From LC029 sp036676475 (GTDB lineage Bacteria; Bacillota; Bacilli; Aneurinibacillales; RAOX-1), in NCBI GenBank assembly GCA_036676475.1, contig JAKFCU010000084.1, positions 1 to 64,000 on the forward strand: DNA of 64,000 nt, in the 5' to 3' direction. Positions 8,501 to 16,548 of the stretch are shown here, piece after piece. The notes beneath the pieces are model-generated. The model did no database searches. It had not been told where the DNA came from and was given only the letters and a program-made list of their open reading frames with translations. Positions within the stretch are counted from its first letter, which is position 1, and each line of letters begins with the position of its first letter. Position numbers and translations under genes: made by a program.

Positions 8501-10582
8501 TTATAAGGCTGATAAAATCGGCTCAATTCTAACGGCACAAGCTTTAAATTCCGCCGTTCCGGCTAACGGATCGGTTGCACTGATCGTCAACTGATTCGTA
8601 TTAGCCTGATCAGGGAAGTGGAACGTCATAAAAACAAGACCTGAAGAGACCTTCTTACTAATTTTCACTTTTGTTGTCACCATTCCCCGCCTGGATTCCA
8701 CTCGAACGGTATCCCCGTCGCTTAATCCAAGCTTCGCAGCGTCCTCTTGGCAAATTTCCAGGAATTCCTCCGCATCTTTCATCTTTTGATAGTTTTGCGT
8801 TTGAACGCCTGTATTATAAAACGATAGTCGTCTACCTGTCGTCAACTGGAATGGATATTGCTCATCAGGCATTTCTACAGGCGGTCGGTAGTTAGTTGGA
8901 TGGAATGTGGCTTTCATCCCCACCTCTTCAGCCCATAAACGTTCATGAAGAAATTCCGTTCCCGGATGAGACTCCTGTGGACAAGGCCACTGAAGGCCAC
9001 CTTCGTTGTCCAGACGACTATAAGTAACACCGGCAAAATTTGGAGCCACTAAGCGAATTTCCTCCCAAATTTCTTCTGCCAGGGTATAGTTCCACCCGGC
9101 ACCCATCCGATTGGCCATATCTTGAACGATCAAATGGTCTTGACGGGCTGACCCCGGTGGCTTTATCGCAGGTCGCATACGCTGGATTCGGCGCTCTGAA
9201 TTGATCACGGTACCGTCGTTCTCAGCCCAGCCTGCAGCTGGCAGAACCACATCGGCTAACTGAGCGGTTTTGGTTAGCAGGATATCCTGGACAACCAAGA
9301 ATTCTAAACCCTCAAACAGCTTCTGAATATGATGGCTATCTGCATCGGACTGGACAGGATTTTCACCAATGACATAGAGGGCCTTGATCTCTTTCGTTTC
9401 CATGGCATCCAGCATGGCGGTTTGATGTTTACCGATTTTTTCAGGGACAGGGGTACCCCATACCTGTTCATAAAGCTTTCTACCCTCAGGATCGTTGTAA
9501 CTCCATCCTCCCGCTAAGCGATTAGGAAGAGCCCCCATATCTCCTCCGCCTTGCACATTGTTTTGTCCTCGCAGAGGATTCAACGCCGAGCCATATTTTC
9601 CAATATGACCCGTCAGCAAGGCCAAGTTGATGATGGCGAAAACATTCTCGGTTCCATTGTGATGCTCCGTTATGCCAAGCGTCCAGTTAATGATGGCCTT
9701 ATCGGCCTTCGCATACATTCTGGCCACTTCTCGAATATCCTCAGCAGGAACCCCCGTGATTTTTTCAGCCACAATCGGCGGATAGGCTTGAACATGCTTC
9801 TTGTAAGCTTCAAAATCAGCAGTAGCTCGACGGACAAATTCCTCATTGTACAGACCTTCTTCAATGATGACATAACCCATTGCATTCGCTAAGGCAATAT
9901 CCGTTCCGACACGAACAGGCAACCACTTTTCCGCCAATTTGGTTTGATCAATTTTCCTTGGGTCTATGACGATCATCTTAGCCCCATTCTTGATGCCTCG
10001 CCTAATATGATTAAAAATAATAGGATGACATTCCTGGGTATTGCTGCCCCAAGCAATAATGACATCTGCCTGCTCCATTTCATCATAAGATCCTGTTGCT
10101 GCACCCATACCGAATACCGTCACCAGACCGGTGACGCTTGGGGCGTGTCAGGTTCGGTTACAGCTGTCAATGTTATTGGTCCCTATGACGGTACGCATAA
10201 ATTTGGCAGCAAGATAATTCAACTCATTGCTAGACCGTGAGGAGCTAAAGCATCCAAAGGCATCCGGACCATACTGAGATCTGATACCGCCAAACTTCTG
10301 AGCAATCAAATCCAATGCTTCATCCCAACTGCTTGGTTCCAAAACACCATTCTTGCGGATCAATGGCTGAGTCAAACGCCTATCGCTATATACATATCCC
10401 CAGCCCAATGCTCCTTTCACACAGGTCTCTCCATGACTGGATGGATTGCTCTGACTGCCGCGAACCTTCGTGATCTTCCCATCCTCAAGTTGAACGGTTA
10501 ATCCGCAGCCGGTTCCACAGAAACTACATATCGTTTCCACTTCTCCTTGAACATGAGTAGCTTTCCCATCGTGATTTTCCAT
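8501..10582 (-). CDS. fdhF: Selenocysteine-containing formate dehydrogenase (FdhF-like), UGA read as Sec145
   Basis: One 693-residue molybdopterin oxidoreductase that appears as two pieces because of TGA at 10148-10150. The N-terminal part has a 4Fe-4S motif (Cys19, Cys22, Cys26, Cys54). The frame continues through TGA without a shift: DSCNRT-U-HAPSVTGL matches the E. coli FdhF active site CARV-U-HGPSVAGL, where U is selenocysteine 140. The rest has the usual Mo-bisMGD domains and a C-terminal dinucleotide-binding domain (LTTGRRLSFYNTG, FHFPDQANTNQL). It oxidises formate to CO2. No partner subunits lie beside it. The start ATG has AGGGGAT upstream; fdhD is in the same window. Confidence 0.93.
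10112..10150 (-). promoter_or_regulatory. Bacterial SECIS element of the formate dehydrogenase mRNA
   Basis: Directly after the UGA the RNA can form the stem CGUCACC/GGUGACG with loop GGUCU. Counting from the U of UGA, the loop GGUCU lies at positions 22-26 and U17 is kept, the same spacing as in E. coli fdhF, where G23, U24 and U17 contact SelB. This supports true selenocysteine insertion rather than a nonsense mutation. Confidence 0.9.
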
Positions 10583-10617
10583 TGGTATATCCCCTACCTT
10601 GTCTTTATATAATATGA

Positions 10618-10637
10618 ATATCTAAATTTTTAGATAT
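10618..10637. promoter_or_regulatory. AT-rich inverted repeat between fdhF and the purine permease
   Basis: The sequence ATATCTAAATTTTTAGATAT is a 9-bp inverted repeat in the divergent intergenic region, about 36 bases upstream of the formate dehydrogenase start. It could be an operator; no regulator is assigned. Confidence 0.4.
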
Positions 10638-10686
10638 AATCTGACCCTTTTTAGTCCCGGAGGTGAGCATTACTATTCATTATGAA

Positions 10687-10704
10687 CGAAAATGCATATT
10701 TTCG
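10687..10704. promoter_or_regulatory. CGAAAAT/ATTTTCG inverted repeat upstream of the purine permease
   Basis: Two 7-base arms, CGAAAAT and ATTTTCG, flank GCAT, 50 bases before the permease start. The CGAA core recalls PurR boxes of Bacillus, but the full PurBox consensus is not present, so this is only a candidate operator. Confidence 0.35.
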
Positions 10705-10754
10705 AAAGCGTTTGACTTAAAATTTCATATTTAAAAGCGAAAGGAGATTGGATC

Positions 10755-12131
10755 ATGGATCTTCATCCACAGCTTGAAAAGGACAAGGGGAACAAAACAG
10801 GACAGCCCTCAACTAATCCGCAATGGCTGGACCGCATCTTTCAGTTAACGGCACGACAAACCAACGTTAGAACTGAGGTTATCGCGGGAATCACGACGTT
10901 CATGACGATGAGTTACATTATTTTCGTCAACCCTATGATTCTTTCAGATGCTGGTATCCCGAAAGAAGCAGCTATTGCTGCCACCATCTGGGCCAGTGTG
11001 ATTGCTACGGTCCTTTTTGCACTCTGGGCCAATATGCCCATTGCCGTCGCTCCTGGTATGGGACTCAATGCATTTTTTACCTATACCGTCGTTTTGGGGC
11101 AAGGTTTGGCTTGGCAGACCGCATTAGGAGCCGTCTTTATTTCGGGTGTCGTGTTTCTCATCCTCACTCTGACCGGTATCCGAAAAATGCTAGTCGATGG
11201 GGTACCCGAAGTACTTCGATCCGCTATTGGTGTCGGGATTGGATTATTCATCGCTTTCATCGGTTTGAAAAATGCGGGCATTATCGTCCAGAGTGATGCC
11301 ACCTTTGTTGCTCTCGGCCAAATGACCACCCCTGGCCCCCTCTTAGCTATAGCCGGCTTGATCTTGGCTTCTATCTTAATGGCTCGTAAAATTAAAGGAG
11401 CCCTTGTTATTAGCATTCTCGTCATCACCGCTTTAGCGATGATGGCCGGGGTGGCCCAAACTCCCAAAGGCGTTGGCGATATCATTTCCTTTTCTCTTCC
11501 CAGTTTATCCGAAACCTTTATGCAGATGGATGTTAAAGCAGCTATCGGCTATGGAATATTATCCGTTATCTTTTCCTTTACGATTGTGGAATTATTTGAT
11601 AATCTCGCTACTCTGATTGGATTAAGCAAAAAAGCAGGCCTAATGGACGAAAAAGGAGAAATCCATAATCTAAACCGTGCTTTAACGGCTGATGCCTTCG
11701 CTACCATGTGCAGTGCAGCTATGGGCTCCACTGCGATGAACGCTTATATTGAGAATGCAACAGGGATTGCCGAAGGAGGTCGTACAGGTCTTAAAGCCTT
11801 GGTCGTTGCCGGGTTATTTTTACTCGCTCTCTTCTTTACTCCCTTGGTCACCTTGATTCCTTCCGTAGCCACTGCGCCCATCCTGGTACTGGTTGGGGCT
11901 CTGATGCTGAATGAAATTATCCATATCCGTTTTGATGATTTTACTGATGTGATTCCCGCCTTCCTGACCATGATCATGATGCCGCTAACCTTTAGCATTG
12001 CAGAAGGTCTGGCATTTGGCTTCATCTCATATACTTTATTAAAAGTGCTGACTGGGCGTAGCAAGGAAGTCAAATGGATCGTCTATTTCATTAGTGCCGC
12101 TTTTATCATCAATTTCATTTATCACGGTTAA
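10755..12131 (+). CDS. NCS2-family purine permease (AzgA/PbuG-PbuO type)
   Basis: A 458-residue membrane protein with the AzgA-branch hallmarks: TEVIAGITTFMTMSYIIFVN near residue 40, the substrate-site block APGMGLNAFFTYTVV (about residue 98), and GSTAMNAYIENATGIAEGGRTG (about residue 320). About 12-14 hydrophobic segments are visible. Members import hypoxanthine, guanine or adenine with protons. The start ATG is preceded by AAAGGAG. It lies divergent from fdhF, next to adenine deaminase and 2.5 kb from the xanthine dehydrogenase operon, which fits purine uptake for catabolism. The exact base transported cannot be read from the sequence. Confidence 0.92.
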   Translation: MDLHPQLEKDKGNKTGQPSTNPQWLDRIFQLTARQTNVRTEVIAGITTFMTMSYIIFVNPMILSDAGIPKEAAIAATIWASVIATVLFALWANMPIAVAPGMGLNAFFTYTVVLGQGLAWQTALGAVFISGVVFLILTLTGIRKMLVDGVPEVLRSAIGVGIGLFIAFIGLKNAGIIVQSDATFVALGQMTTPGPLLAIAGLILASILMARKIKGALVISILVITALAMMAGVAQTPKGVGDIISFSLPSLSETFMQMDVKAAIGYGILSVIFSFTIVELFDNLATLIGLSKKAGLMDEKGEIHNLNRALTADAFATMCSAAMGSTAMNAYIENATGIAEGGRTGLKALVVAGLFLLALFFTPLVTLIPSVATAPILVLVGALMLNEIIHIRFDDFTDVIPAFLTMIMMPLTFSIAEGLAFGFISYTLLKVLTGRSKEVKWIVYFISAAFIINFIYHG

Positions 12132-12143
12132 ACAGTATATCCT

Positions 12144-12168
12144 AAGAGTCTCCCCAGGAGACTCTTTT
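12144..12168 (+). terminator. Terminator after the purine permease
   Basis: Stem AAGAGTCTCC with GGAGACTCTT and a 3-base loop, followed by TTATTT, 12 bases after the permease stop. It separates the permease from adenine deaminase. Confidence 0.85.
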
Positions 12169-12243
12169 ATTTACACTTATCAGTCAAGTGTTATACGCAT
12201 AAAGCTGCGCCAGTAGCTTTCTTATAGGCAGGGAGGGCAGGGC

Positions 12244-13971
12244 ATGACAAGTAAACTCCAGAAAAGAATTCTCGTATCCAGTAAAAAGGAGCCGGCAGAT
12301 TTGGTTATTCGAAACGGGGTTATTGTGAATGTATTTACGGGAGAATTGATGAAAGGAGATATTGCCATCGCCGATGAAAACATTGTGGGGATCGGTTCTT
12401 ATAAAGGAAAAAACATCGTTGACGCGGAAGGGAGGTACATTGTACCCGGCTTTATCGATGGTCATGTCCATATTGAATCTGCCATGGTTACCCCTGCTGA
12501 GTTTTCACGATTGGTCCTGCCACACGGCGTAACCACCATCATTGCAGACCCGCATGAAATTGCCAACGTGAGTGGAAGCCAAGGGATACAGTATATGATC
12601 GATGCTTCCCAATCGCTCTCCCTTGATGTCTATTACATGCTTCCTTCCTGTGTTCCAGCTACTCCATTTGAGAATACAGGGGCTAGACTAGAAGCGGAAG
12701 ATCTAGCTCCCTTTTACCAGCATCCCCAGGTTTTAGGGTTGGGGGAAGTGATGGACTTCCCCTCCGTAGCATCGGCTAGTGATGGTATGGTAAAAAAGCT
12801 GGAGTCTGCTCATGCTGCCAATCGCTGTATTGACGGTCATGCGGCGGGCATCGATCGCGAAAGTTTAAATATTTACATGACGGCCGGAATAGGGACAGAT
12901 CATGAATGCGTTAATGAAGCAGGGGCCAGAGATCGCCTTGATCTCGGCATATATCTGATGATTAGGCAAGGTTCGGTGGCCAGAGATCTTCATGCCTTGC
13001 TTCCCGCCGTTACCCCACAAAATGCCCGGAGATGTCTTTTCGTTACAGATGATAAGCATCTTGATGACCTGTTGGATGAAGGAAGTATTGATTACAACGT
13101 TAAAGAAGCCATCCGTTTCGGAATTCCAGCAATCACAGCCATTCAGATGGCCACTTTGAATGCGGCAGAATGCTTTGGGCTTAAGCATATAGGAGCTATA
13201 GCTCCCGGTTACCAGGCCGACTTGCTCTTGCTTGATAATCTGGAGGAGGTATCCATTCACCAGGTTTATAAAAAAGGCAAACTACTGGTTGAGAACGGGA
13301 AGCTATTAGAAGAAGGTCGACATACTCCTCCCCCATCTGCTTTGACCAAAAGCATCCATCTTCCCTCCATCACAGAAGAACAATTAGCCATTCCTCTTCA
13401 ATCAAGCAGTTGCAATGTTATTGGCATTATTCCGAATAGCTTGGTCACTCATCATTTGGTAGAAGAGGTGAGACTTGAGAAAGGTTGTTTTGTTCCTTCC
13501 ATTTATCGCGATCAGATGAAATTAGCCGTAATGGAAAGGCACCGCGCAACCGGAAACATCGGTCTTGGGATAGTGAAAGGATTCGGTATGAAAAAAGGAG
13601 CCCTTGCCTCTACCGTTGCTCACGATTCTCATAACTTGATTGTAGTCGGAGAGAATGATCAAGATATGTTGGTTGCCATCCAGCACATAGAACAGATCCA
13701 AGGAGGAGTTGCTGTCATCAGTGAGGGGAAAGTATTAGCCTCCATTCGGCTTCCTATCTCAGGTTTAATGTCTGATCGCCCTCATCAAGAATTGTATGAT
13801 GAGCTTAGGGCTTTGAATCAGGCTGTTCGAGAAATCGGAATCTCAACGACCTTCAACCCTTTCGTGACCCTGTCCTTTTTGGCACTGCCCGTGATTCCAC
13901 AGCTTAAGCTGACCGATTTAGGATTGTTTGATTTCAGCTCTTTTCGGCATATTAGCGTGGAGAAGAAATAA
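12244..13971 (+). CDS. adeC: Adenine deaminase
   Basis: A 575-residue amidohydrolase of the AdeC family, which converts adenine to hypoxanthine and ammonia using a bound metal pair. The N-terminal half has the metal-binding GFIDGHVHIESAMVTP (about residue 75), HGVTTIIADPHEIANV (about 96), the HAAGI block, and GIGTDHECV. The C-terminal half has the family-specific GMKKGALASTVAHDSHNLIVVG block. The length is normal for the family. The hypoxanthine produced would feed xanthine dehydrogenase. The ATG start is preceded by GGGAGGGCAGGGC. A promoter should lie in the 75 bases after the permease terminator, but I could not define one. Confidence 0.95.
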   Translation: MTSKLQKRILVSSKKEPADLVIRNGVIVNVFTGELMKGDIAIADENIVGIGSYKGKNIVDAEGRYIVPGFIDGHVHIESAMVTPAEFSRLVLPHGVTTIIADPHEIANVSGSQGIQYMIDASQSLSLDVYYMLPSCVPATPFENTGARLEAEDLAPFYQHPQVLGLGEVMDFPSVASASDGMVKKLESAHAANRCIDGHAAGIDRESLNIYMTAGIGTDHECVNEAGARDRLDLGIYLMIRQGSVARDLHALLPAVTPQNARRCLFVTDDKHLDDLLDEGSIDYNVKEAIRFGIPAITAIQMATLNAAECFGLKHIGAIAPGYQADLLLLDNLEEVSIHQVYKKGKLLVENGKLLEEGRHTPPPSALTKSIHLPSITEEQLAIPLQSSSCNVIGIIPNSLVTHHLVEEVRLEKGCFVPSIYRDQMKLAVMERHRATGNIGLGIVKGFGMKKGALASTVAHDSHNLIVVGENDQDMLVAIQHIEQIQGGVAVISEGKVLASIRLPISGLMSDRPHQELYDELRALNQAVREIGISTTFNPFVTLSFLALPVIPQLKLTDLGLFDFSSFRHISVEKK

Positions 13972-13995
13972 GCAGGGAGTTTACCTGCTTTTTTC
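13971..13995 (+). terminator. Terminator of adeC
   Basis: AGCAGG and CCTGCT pair around GAGTTTA immediately after the stop codon and are followed by TTTTTTC. Confidence 0.85.
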
Positions 13996-14023
13996 TTTTG
14001 TTCAATCCCCGTTGAAAAATTAT

Positions 14024-14052
14024 GAAAAAAACGCCTTGAAATAAACAGGCGT
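14024..14052 (-). terminator. Terminator of the TauE/SafE-type gene
   Basis: On the minus strand ACGCCT and AGGCGT pair around a 10-base loop and are followed by a run of T, 25 bases after the stop of the exporter gene. Confidence 0.8.
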
Positions 14053-14076
14053 CTCTAAAAAGTTTATTCGCTTATC

Positions 14077-14841
14077 TTAAATAAGTTTAAACCCACTAAT
14101 GAGAATAATCATGGCCATTACGGTCCGTAACGGTTTGGCTGGAACTTTTGCAGATAACGTACTGCCTGCAATAACCCCTGGAATTGACCCCATCAGGAGA
14201 TTAGCTGTTAGTAAATAATCAACATTTCCAAACCCTGCATGCAATATTCCGGCTACCGATACTAAAAGGAAAGCATGAGCTATATCGGTACCGACTAACT
14301 CTGATGAAGTTAATCTATATAGATAGAGCATGGCCAAAGCAAACAATGTTCCTGAACCAATTGAGGTCAAACCAACTATAAATCCTAATACAGCACCAAT
14401 TGTGATTGTCAAACCGCGTTTTTCATGCAAGGGCTTCATTTGGATACGGTTAAATTCAAGTTTTTTCTTCATAAAAGTTTTAATTAGTGTCGCTAACGCA
14501 ACAAGAATCAAAACATATCCTAATGCATGCTTAATTAATTGCTCTTGATTGTGAAAAAACGAATCAAATAGATGAAGCAAACCGACGGCACAAATTGCAC
14601 TTGGAAGGCTTCCTATTGCCAGATACTTCATCAATTCAATATTGATTGTTCTTTGTCTCCAATGCTGAATAGATCCAAATAATTTTGTTACCGAATTATA
14701 AAGAAGATCTGTGCCTACTGCAATTGAGGGATTAACCCCTGAGAGAATTAATATTGGAGTTAATAATGCAGCTCCTCCTACCCCTGTTAAACCTACCAAA
14801 AACCCGATCATTAGTCCCATTAACAATATGCCGGCACTCAT
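14077..14841 (-). CDS. TSUP family (TauE/SafE) anion exporter
   Basis: A 254-residue integral membrane protein with the duplicated TSUP signature: GFLVGLTGVGGAALLTPIL near the N-terminus and GFIVGLTSIGSGTLFALAM in the middle (about residue 150), each followed by hydrophobic helices, about eight in total. The family moves sulfite, sulfoacetate or other organosulfur anions, and the specific cargo is unknown here. The start is ATG 14841 after AGGGAGC. Just upstream lies what may be the remnant of a NitT/TauT-type ABC permease, which would fit an organosulfur role, but weakly. Confidence 0.88.
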   Translation of the reverse strand: MSAGILLMGLMIGFLVGLTGVGGAALLTPILILSGVNPSIAVGTDLLYNSVTKLFGSIQHWRQRTINIELMKYLAIGSLPSAICAVGLLHLFDSFFHNQEQLIKHALGYVLILVALATLIKTFMKKKLEFNRIQMKPLHEKRGLTITIGAVLGFIVGLTSIGSGTLFALAMLYLYRLTSSELVGTDIAHAFLLVSVAGILHAGFGNVDYLLTANLLMGSIPGVIAGSTLSAKVPAKPLRTVMAMIILISGFKLI

Positions 14842-14888
14842 TTTTTTTGCTCCCTTAATTCATAGTATTCTGGTAGGATTATACTATA

Positions 14889-15080
14889 TTAACTCGATGG
14901 TTGTATACAGTTAATTTTAATCGAATAATTCAGGGTATAAAGCAAAACAATGCCAAATATACCAATCAAAAATAAAGTCATTGCCACCTTAATGTTAATT
15001 TCCCAAAAATCTTGGAAAAGAAACTTAGCTGCTTGATTAATGTTAAGGAGAATACTACCAATTTGCTTTCTTATACTCAA
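14889..15080 (-). pseudogene. Possible C-terminal remnant of a NitT/TauT-type ABC transporter permease
   Basis: The frame ends with a polar stretch, a strong membrane helix (AMTLFLIGIFGIVLLYTLNY) and a short basic tail, preceded by ILLNINQAAKF. This arrangement resembles the last helix of SsuC/NrtB-type permeases (pattern G-x-L-I-x-N-A followed by a helix). No ATP-binding motif, start region or upstream domain is present, and the frame runs into the decayed Rpn gene. It could also be an unrelated small membrane protein. Confidence 0.3.
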
Positions 15081-15152
15081 TAAATCGCAAAAAACGGGGA
15101 TAAGCAAAATCGGTAGCCTCCTTCCTCCAAGCATTGATTAACGCTAGTAACG

Positions 15153-15718
15153 CTATAGAAACCTAAGTTGCCTTACCTCTTCAACAGACAAACCCGTCTT
15201 CTCGGATATCGTTTCGTCATCCAGGATATCCAATAGATTTCTTGCAATTGCCCTCTTTTCTTCCGCTCGTCTTTCCGCTTCGTTCATCTTCATCCATGGT
15301 ATATAAAATCGGTATTTTCTTTTTCATCCACCCGCATGGTGTGGTACAAGATGCTGATGGAGATCACTTTCACTACTTCTTTGTATCCCCTTCCAAGCTC
15401 CAGGCTTTCAAAAACCACGCTTGATGTCCCCCACAAAAGCCGTTGCAAATAGTCGGCCTCTCGTTGGTTCTGGATTTCAATGATGATCTGCCGCCCTTGC
15501 GAATCGGTGAATTTCAAATCCACCCGGTTGAATTTCCGCTGTTCCGCTTCCCGGTTGCTTTCGCTTTCGATTATATTTTCCACCGTGATCGTTTCCTTCA
15601 GCAAATTGGAAAGAAACGCTTCCAGCACATCAAAATTAGCTTTCTTGCGGAAGATATATTTCATCGCCCAATCAAAGCGAACCAGCTTTTTTCCGTCATC
15701 ACGGCTCAGCCCTTTCAT
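15153..15718 (-). pseudogene. Rpn-family recombination-promoting nuclease, internally deleted copy
   Basis: Codons 1-134 or so match the intact copy at 32674-33555 almost residue for residue, including the PD-(D/E)XK core RVDLKFTDSQGRQIIIEIQ, up to NTDFIYHG. The sequence then jumps to the C-terminal tail (EEKRAIARNLLDILDDE, ending EEVRQLRFL before TAG at 15153-15155) in another frame. The central 130 or so residues are lost. Rpn proteins (formerly YhgA-like transposases) are DNA endonucleases linked to recombination. The upstream flank is also related between the two copies. Confidence 0.85.
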
Positions 15719-15843
15719 TCGCTTGGTTATGTATATTCTACTACTTGGATCATGATTGTTCTATTTTCCGTGTACCCCTCACCAATTAAAAAGGAGTACC
15801 CCCTGTACCCCTCAAACATATAAATTCTTGTATGTTAAGAAAA

Positions 15844-16032
15844 ACCCGGTGAAGAGCACAGAGGCCGCTGAAAAAGTAGTCCTTTTCGAAAAATGAGCTT
15901 TTTTAGGGTGTAAAAATGTCTCCCTATACGAAAAAAGAGCCTTAGAAACGATTCTAGAGGCTCGTTTTTCTATTATCATCTTTCAATTTATAAAAAGTGG
16001 ACTTTTTCAGAGGCCTCCGAGCACACCGGGTC
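15844..16032. terminator. Intrinsic terminator interrupted in its loop by the MITE
   Basis: ACCCGGTG (15844-15851) and CACCGGGT (16024-16031) would form a terminator stem around the 7-base loop AAGAGCA, with T-rich flanks on either strand. The MITE now sits inside the loop, so the stem arms are 170 bases apart. Confidence 0.65.
15860..16018. mobile_element. 159-bp MITE with IS1182-like ends, flanked by GAGCAC duplication
   Basis: The left end (AGAGGCCGCTGAAAAAGT) and the inverted right end (GGAGGCCTCTGAAAAAGT) match at 16 of 18 positions. The exact 6-base repeat GAGCAC flanks both sides (15854-15859, 16019-16024). There is no coding capacity; an internal hairpin (GAGCC/GGCTC) is present. The ends resemble those I recall for IS1182-type elements. 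Removing the element and one repeat restores a stem ACCCGGTG/CACCGGGT followed by CCTTTT. Confidence 0.75.
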
Positions 16033-16340
16033 CTTTTATTGGTGTATGTCCGAGATTTTGTATTCTATCCCAAGGATTTCAACAAAATTTGCTGATTGTA
16101 CTGTGGGTTCCTCGCCATTTATGGCTTAGAGTTTCGAACCACTCTTAGTGTCGAGAAGGAAGGCACTAAATTTTTTAAAAAAACACTGAGAATTCAGCCT
16201 ATTTTTGTCGGTTGCATCCATTTGTTTAAAATGATGCCGTTCCCCTTGGGGCATCCTGTAAAACAAAAGTGAAAATCAGTTTATCATAGTTGAAAAATCC
16301 ATCTTTAAAACCTCTAAGAGAAAACATATGAGCGAGAATT
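16032..16340. other. Intergenic stretch with no gene seen
   Basis: About 310 bases between the MITE and the tandem repeats. Both strands are interrupted by many stops and no promoter, RNA gene or repeat stands out. Confidence 0.6.
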
Positions 16341-16420
16341 ATCCACTTATGATCAAATAAAATCCGTTATAATCAAAAAATATCTGTTATGATCGAAAAA
16401 AATCGTTAATGATCAATTCC
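16341..16420. repeat. Degenerate tandem repeat, period about 20 bp
   Basis: TTATGATC, TTATAATC, TTATGATC and TTAATGATC recur at 16347, 16367, 16387 and 16406, each followed by an A-rich stretch and ATCYG. About 3.5 units of 19-20 bp lie in non-coding DNA downstream of the SLH protein gene. The function is unknown. Confidence 0.7.
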
Positions 16421-16516
16421 TTACCTTCTGGCACATAAATACCCGAAGTGGTATCGAACTTATCTATAGAACAAAAGGGTACCCCCAAAACTTATACTTT
16501 CTCATACTATAATAAA

Positions 16517-16546
16517 AGGCCCCCGGTATCTACCGGAAGCCCCTCT
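16517..16546 (-). terminator. Terminator of the cohesin/SLH operon
   Basis: On the minus strand GGCTTCCGGTA and TACCGGGGGCC form an imperfect strong stem followed by TTTTATTATAG, just after the stop at 16549. Confidence 0.8.
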
Positions 16547-16548
16547 TA

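Noticed and set aside
10124..10150. Frameshift or nonsense mutation splitting the formate dehydrogenase gene
   Set aside because: Both parts are in the same frame, the TGA is at the selenocysteine position of FdhF, and a correctly spaced SECIS loop follows. Selenocysteine is the better explanation.
10583..10754. A third purine riboswitch upstream of the purine permease
   Set aside because: No P2/L2 or CCGUAAA L3 motif occurs; only inverted repeats are present.
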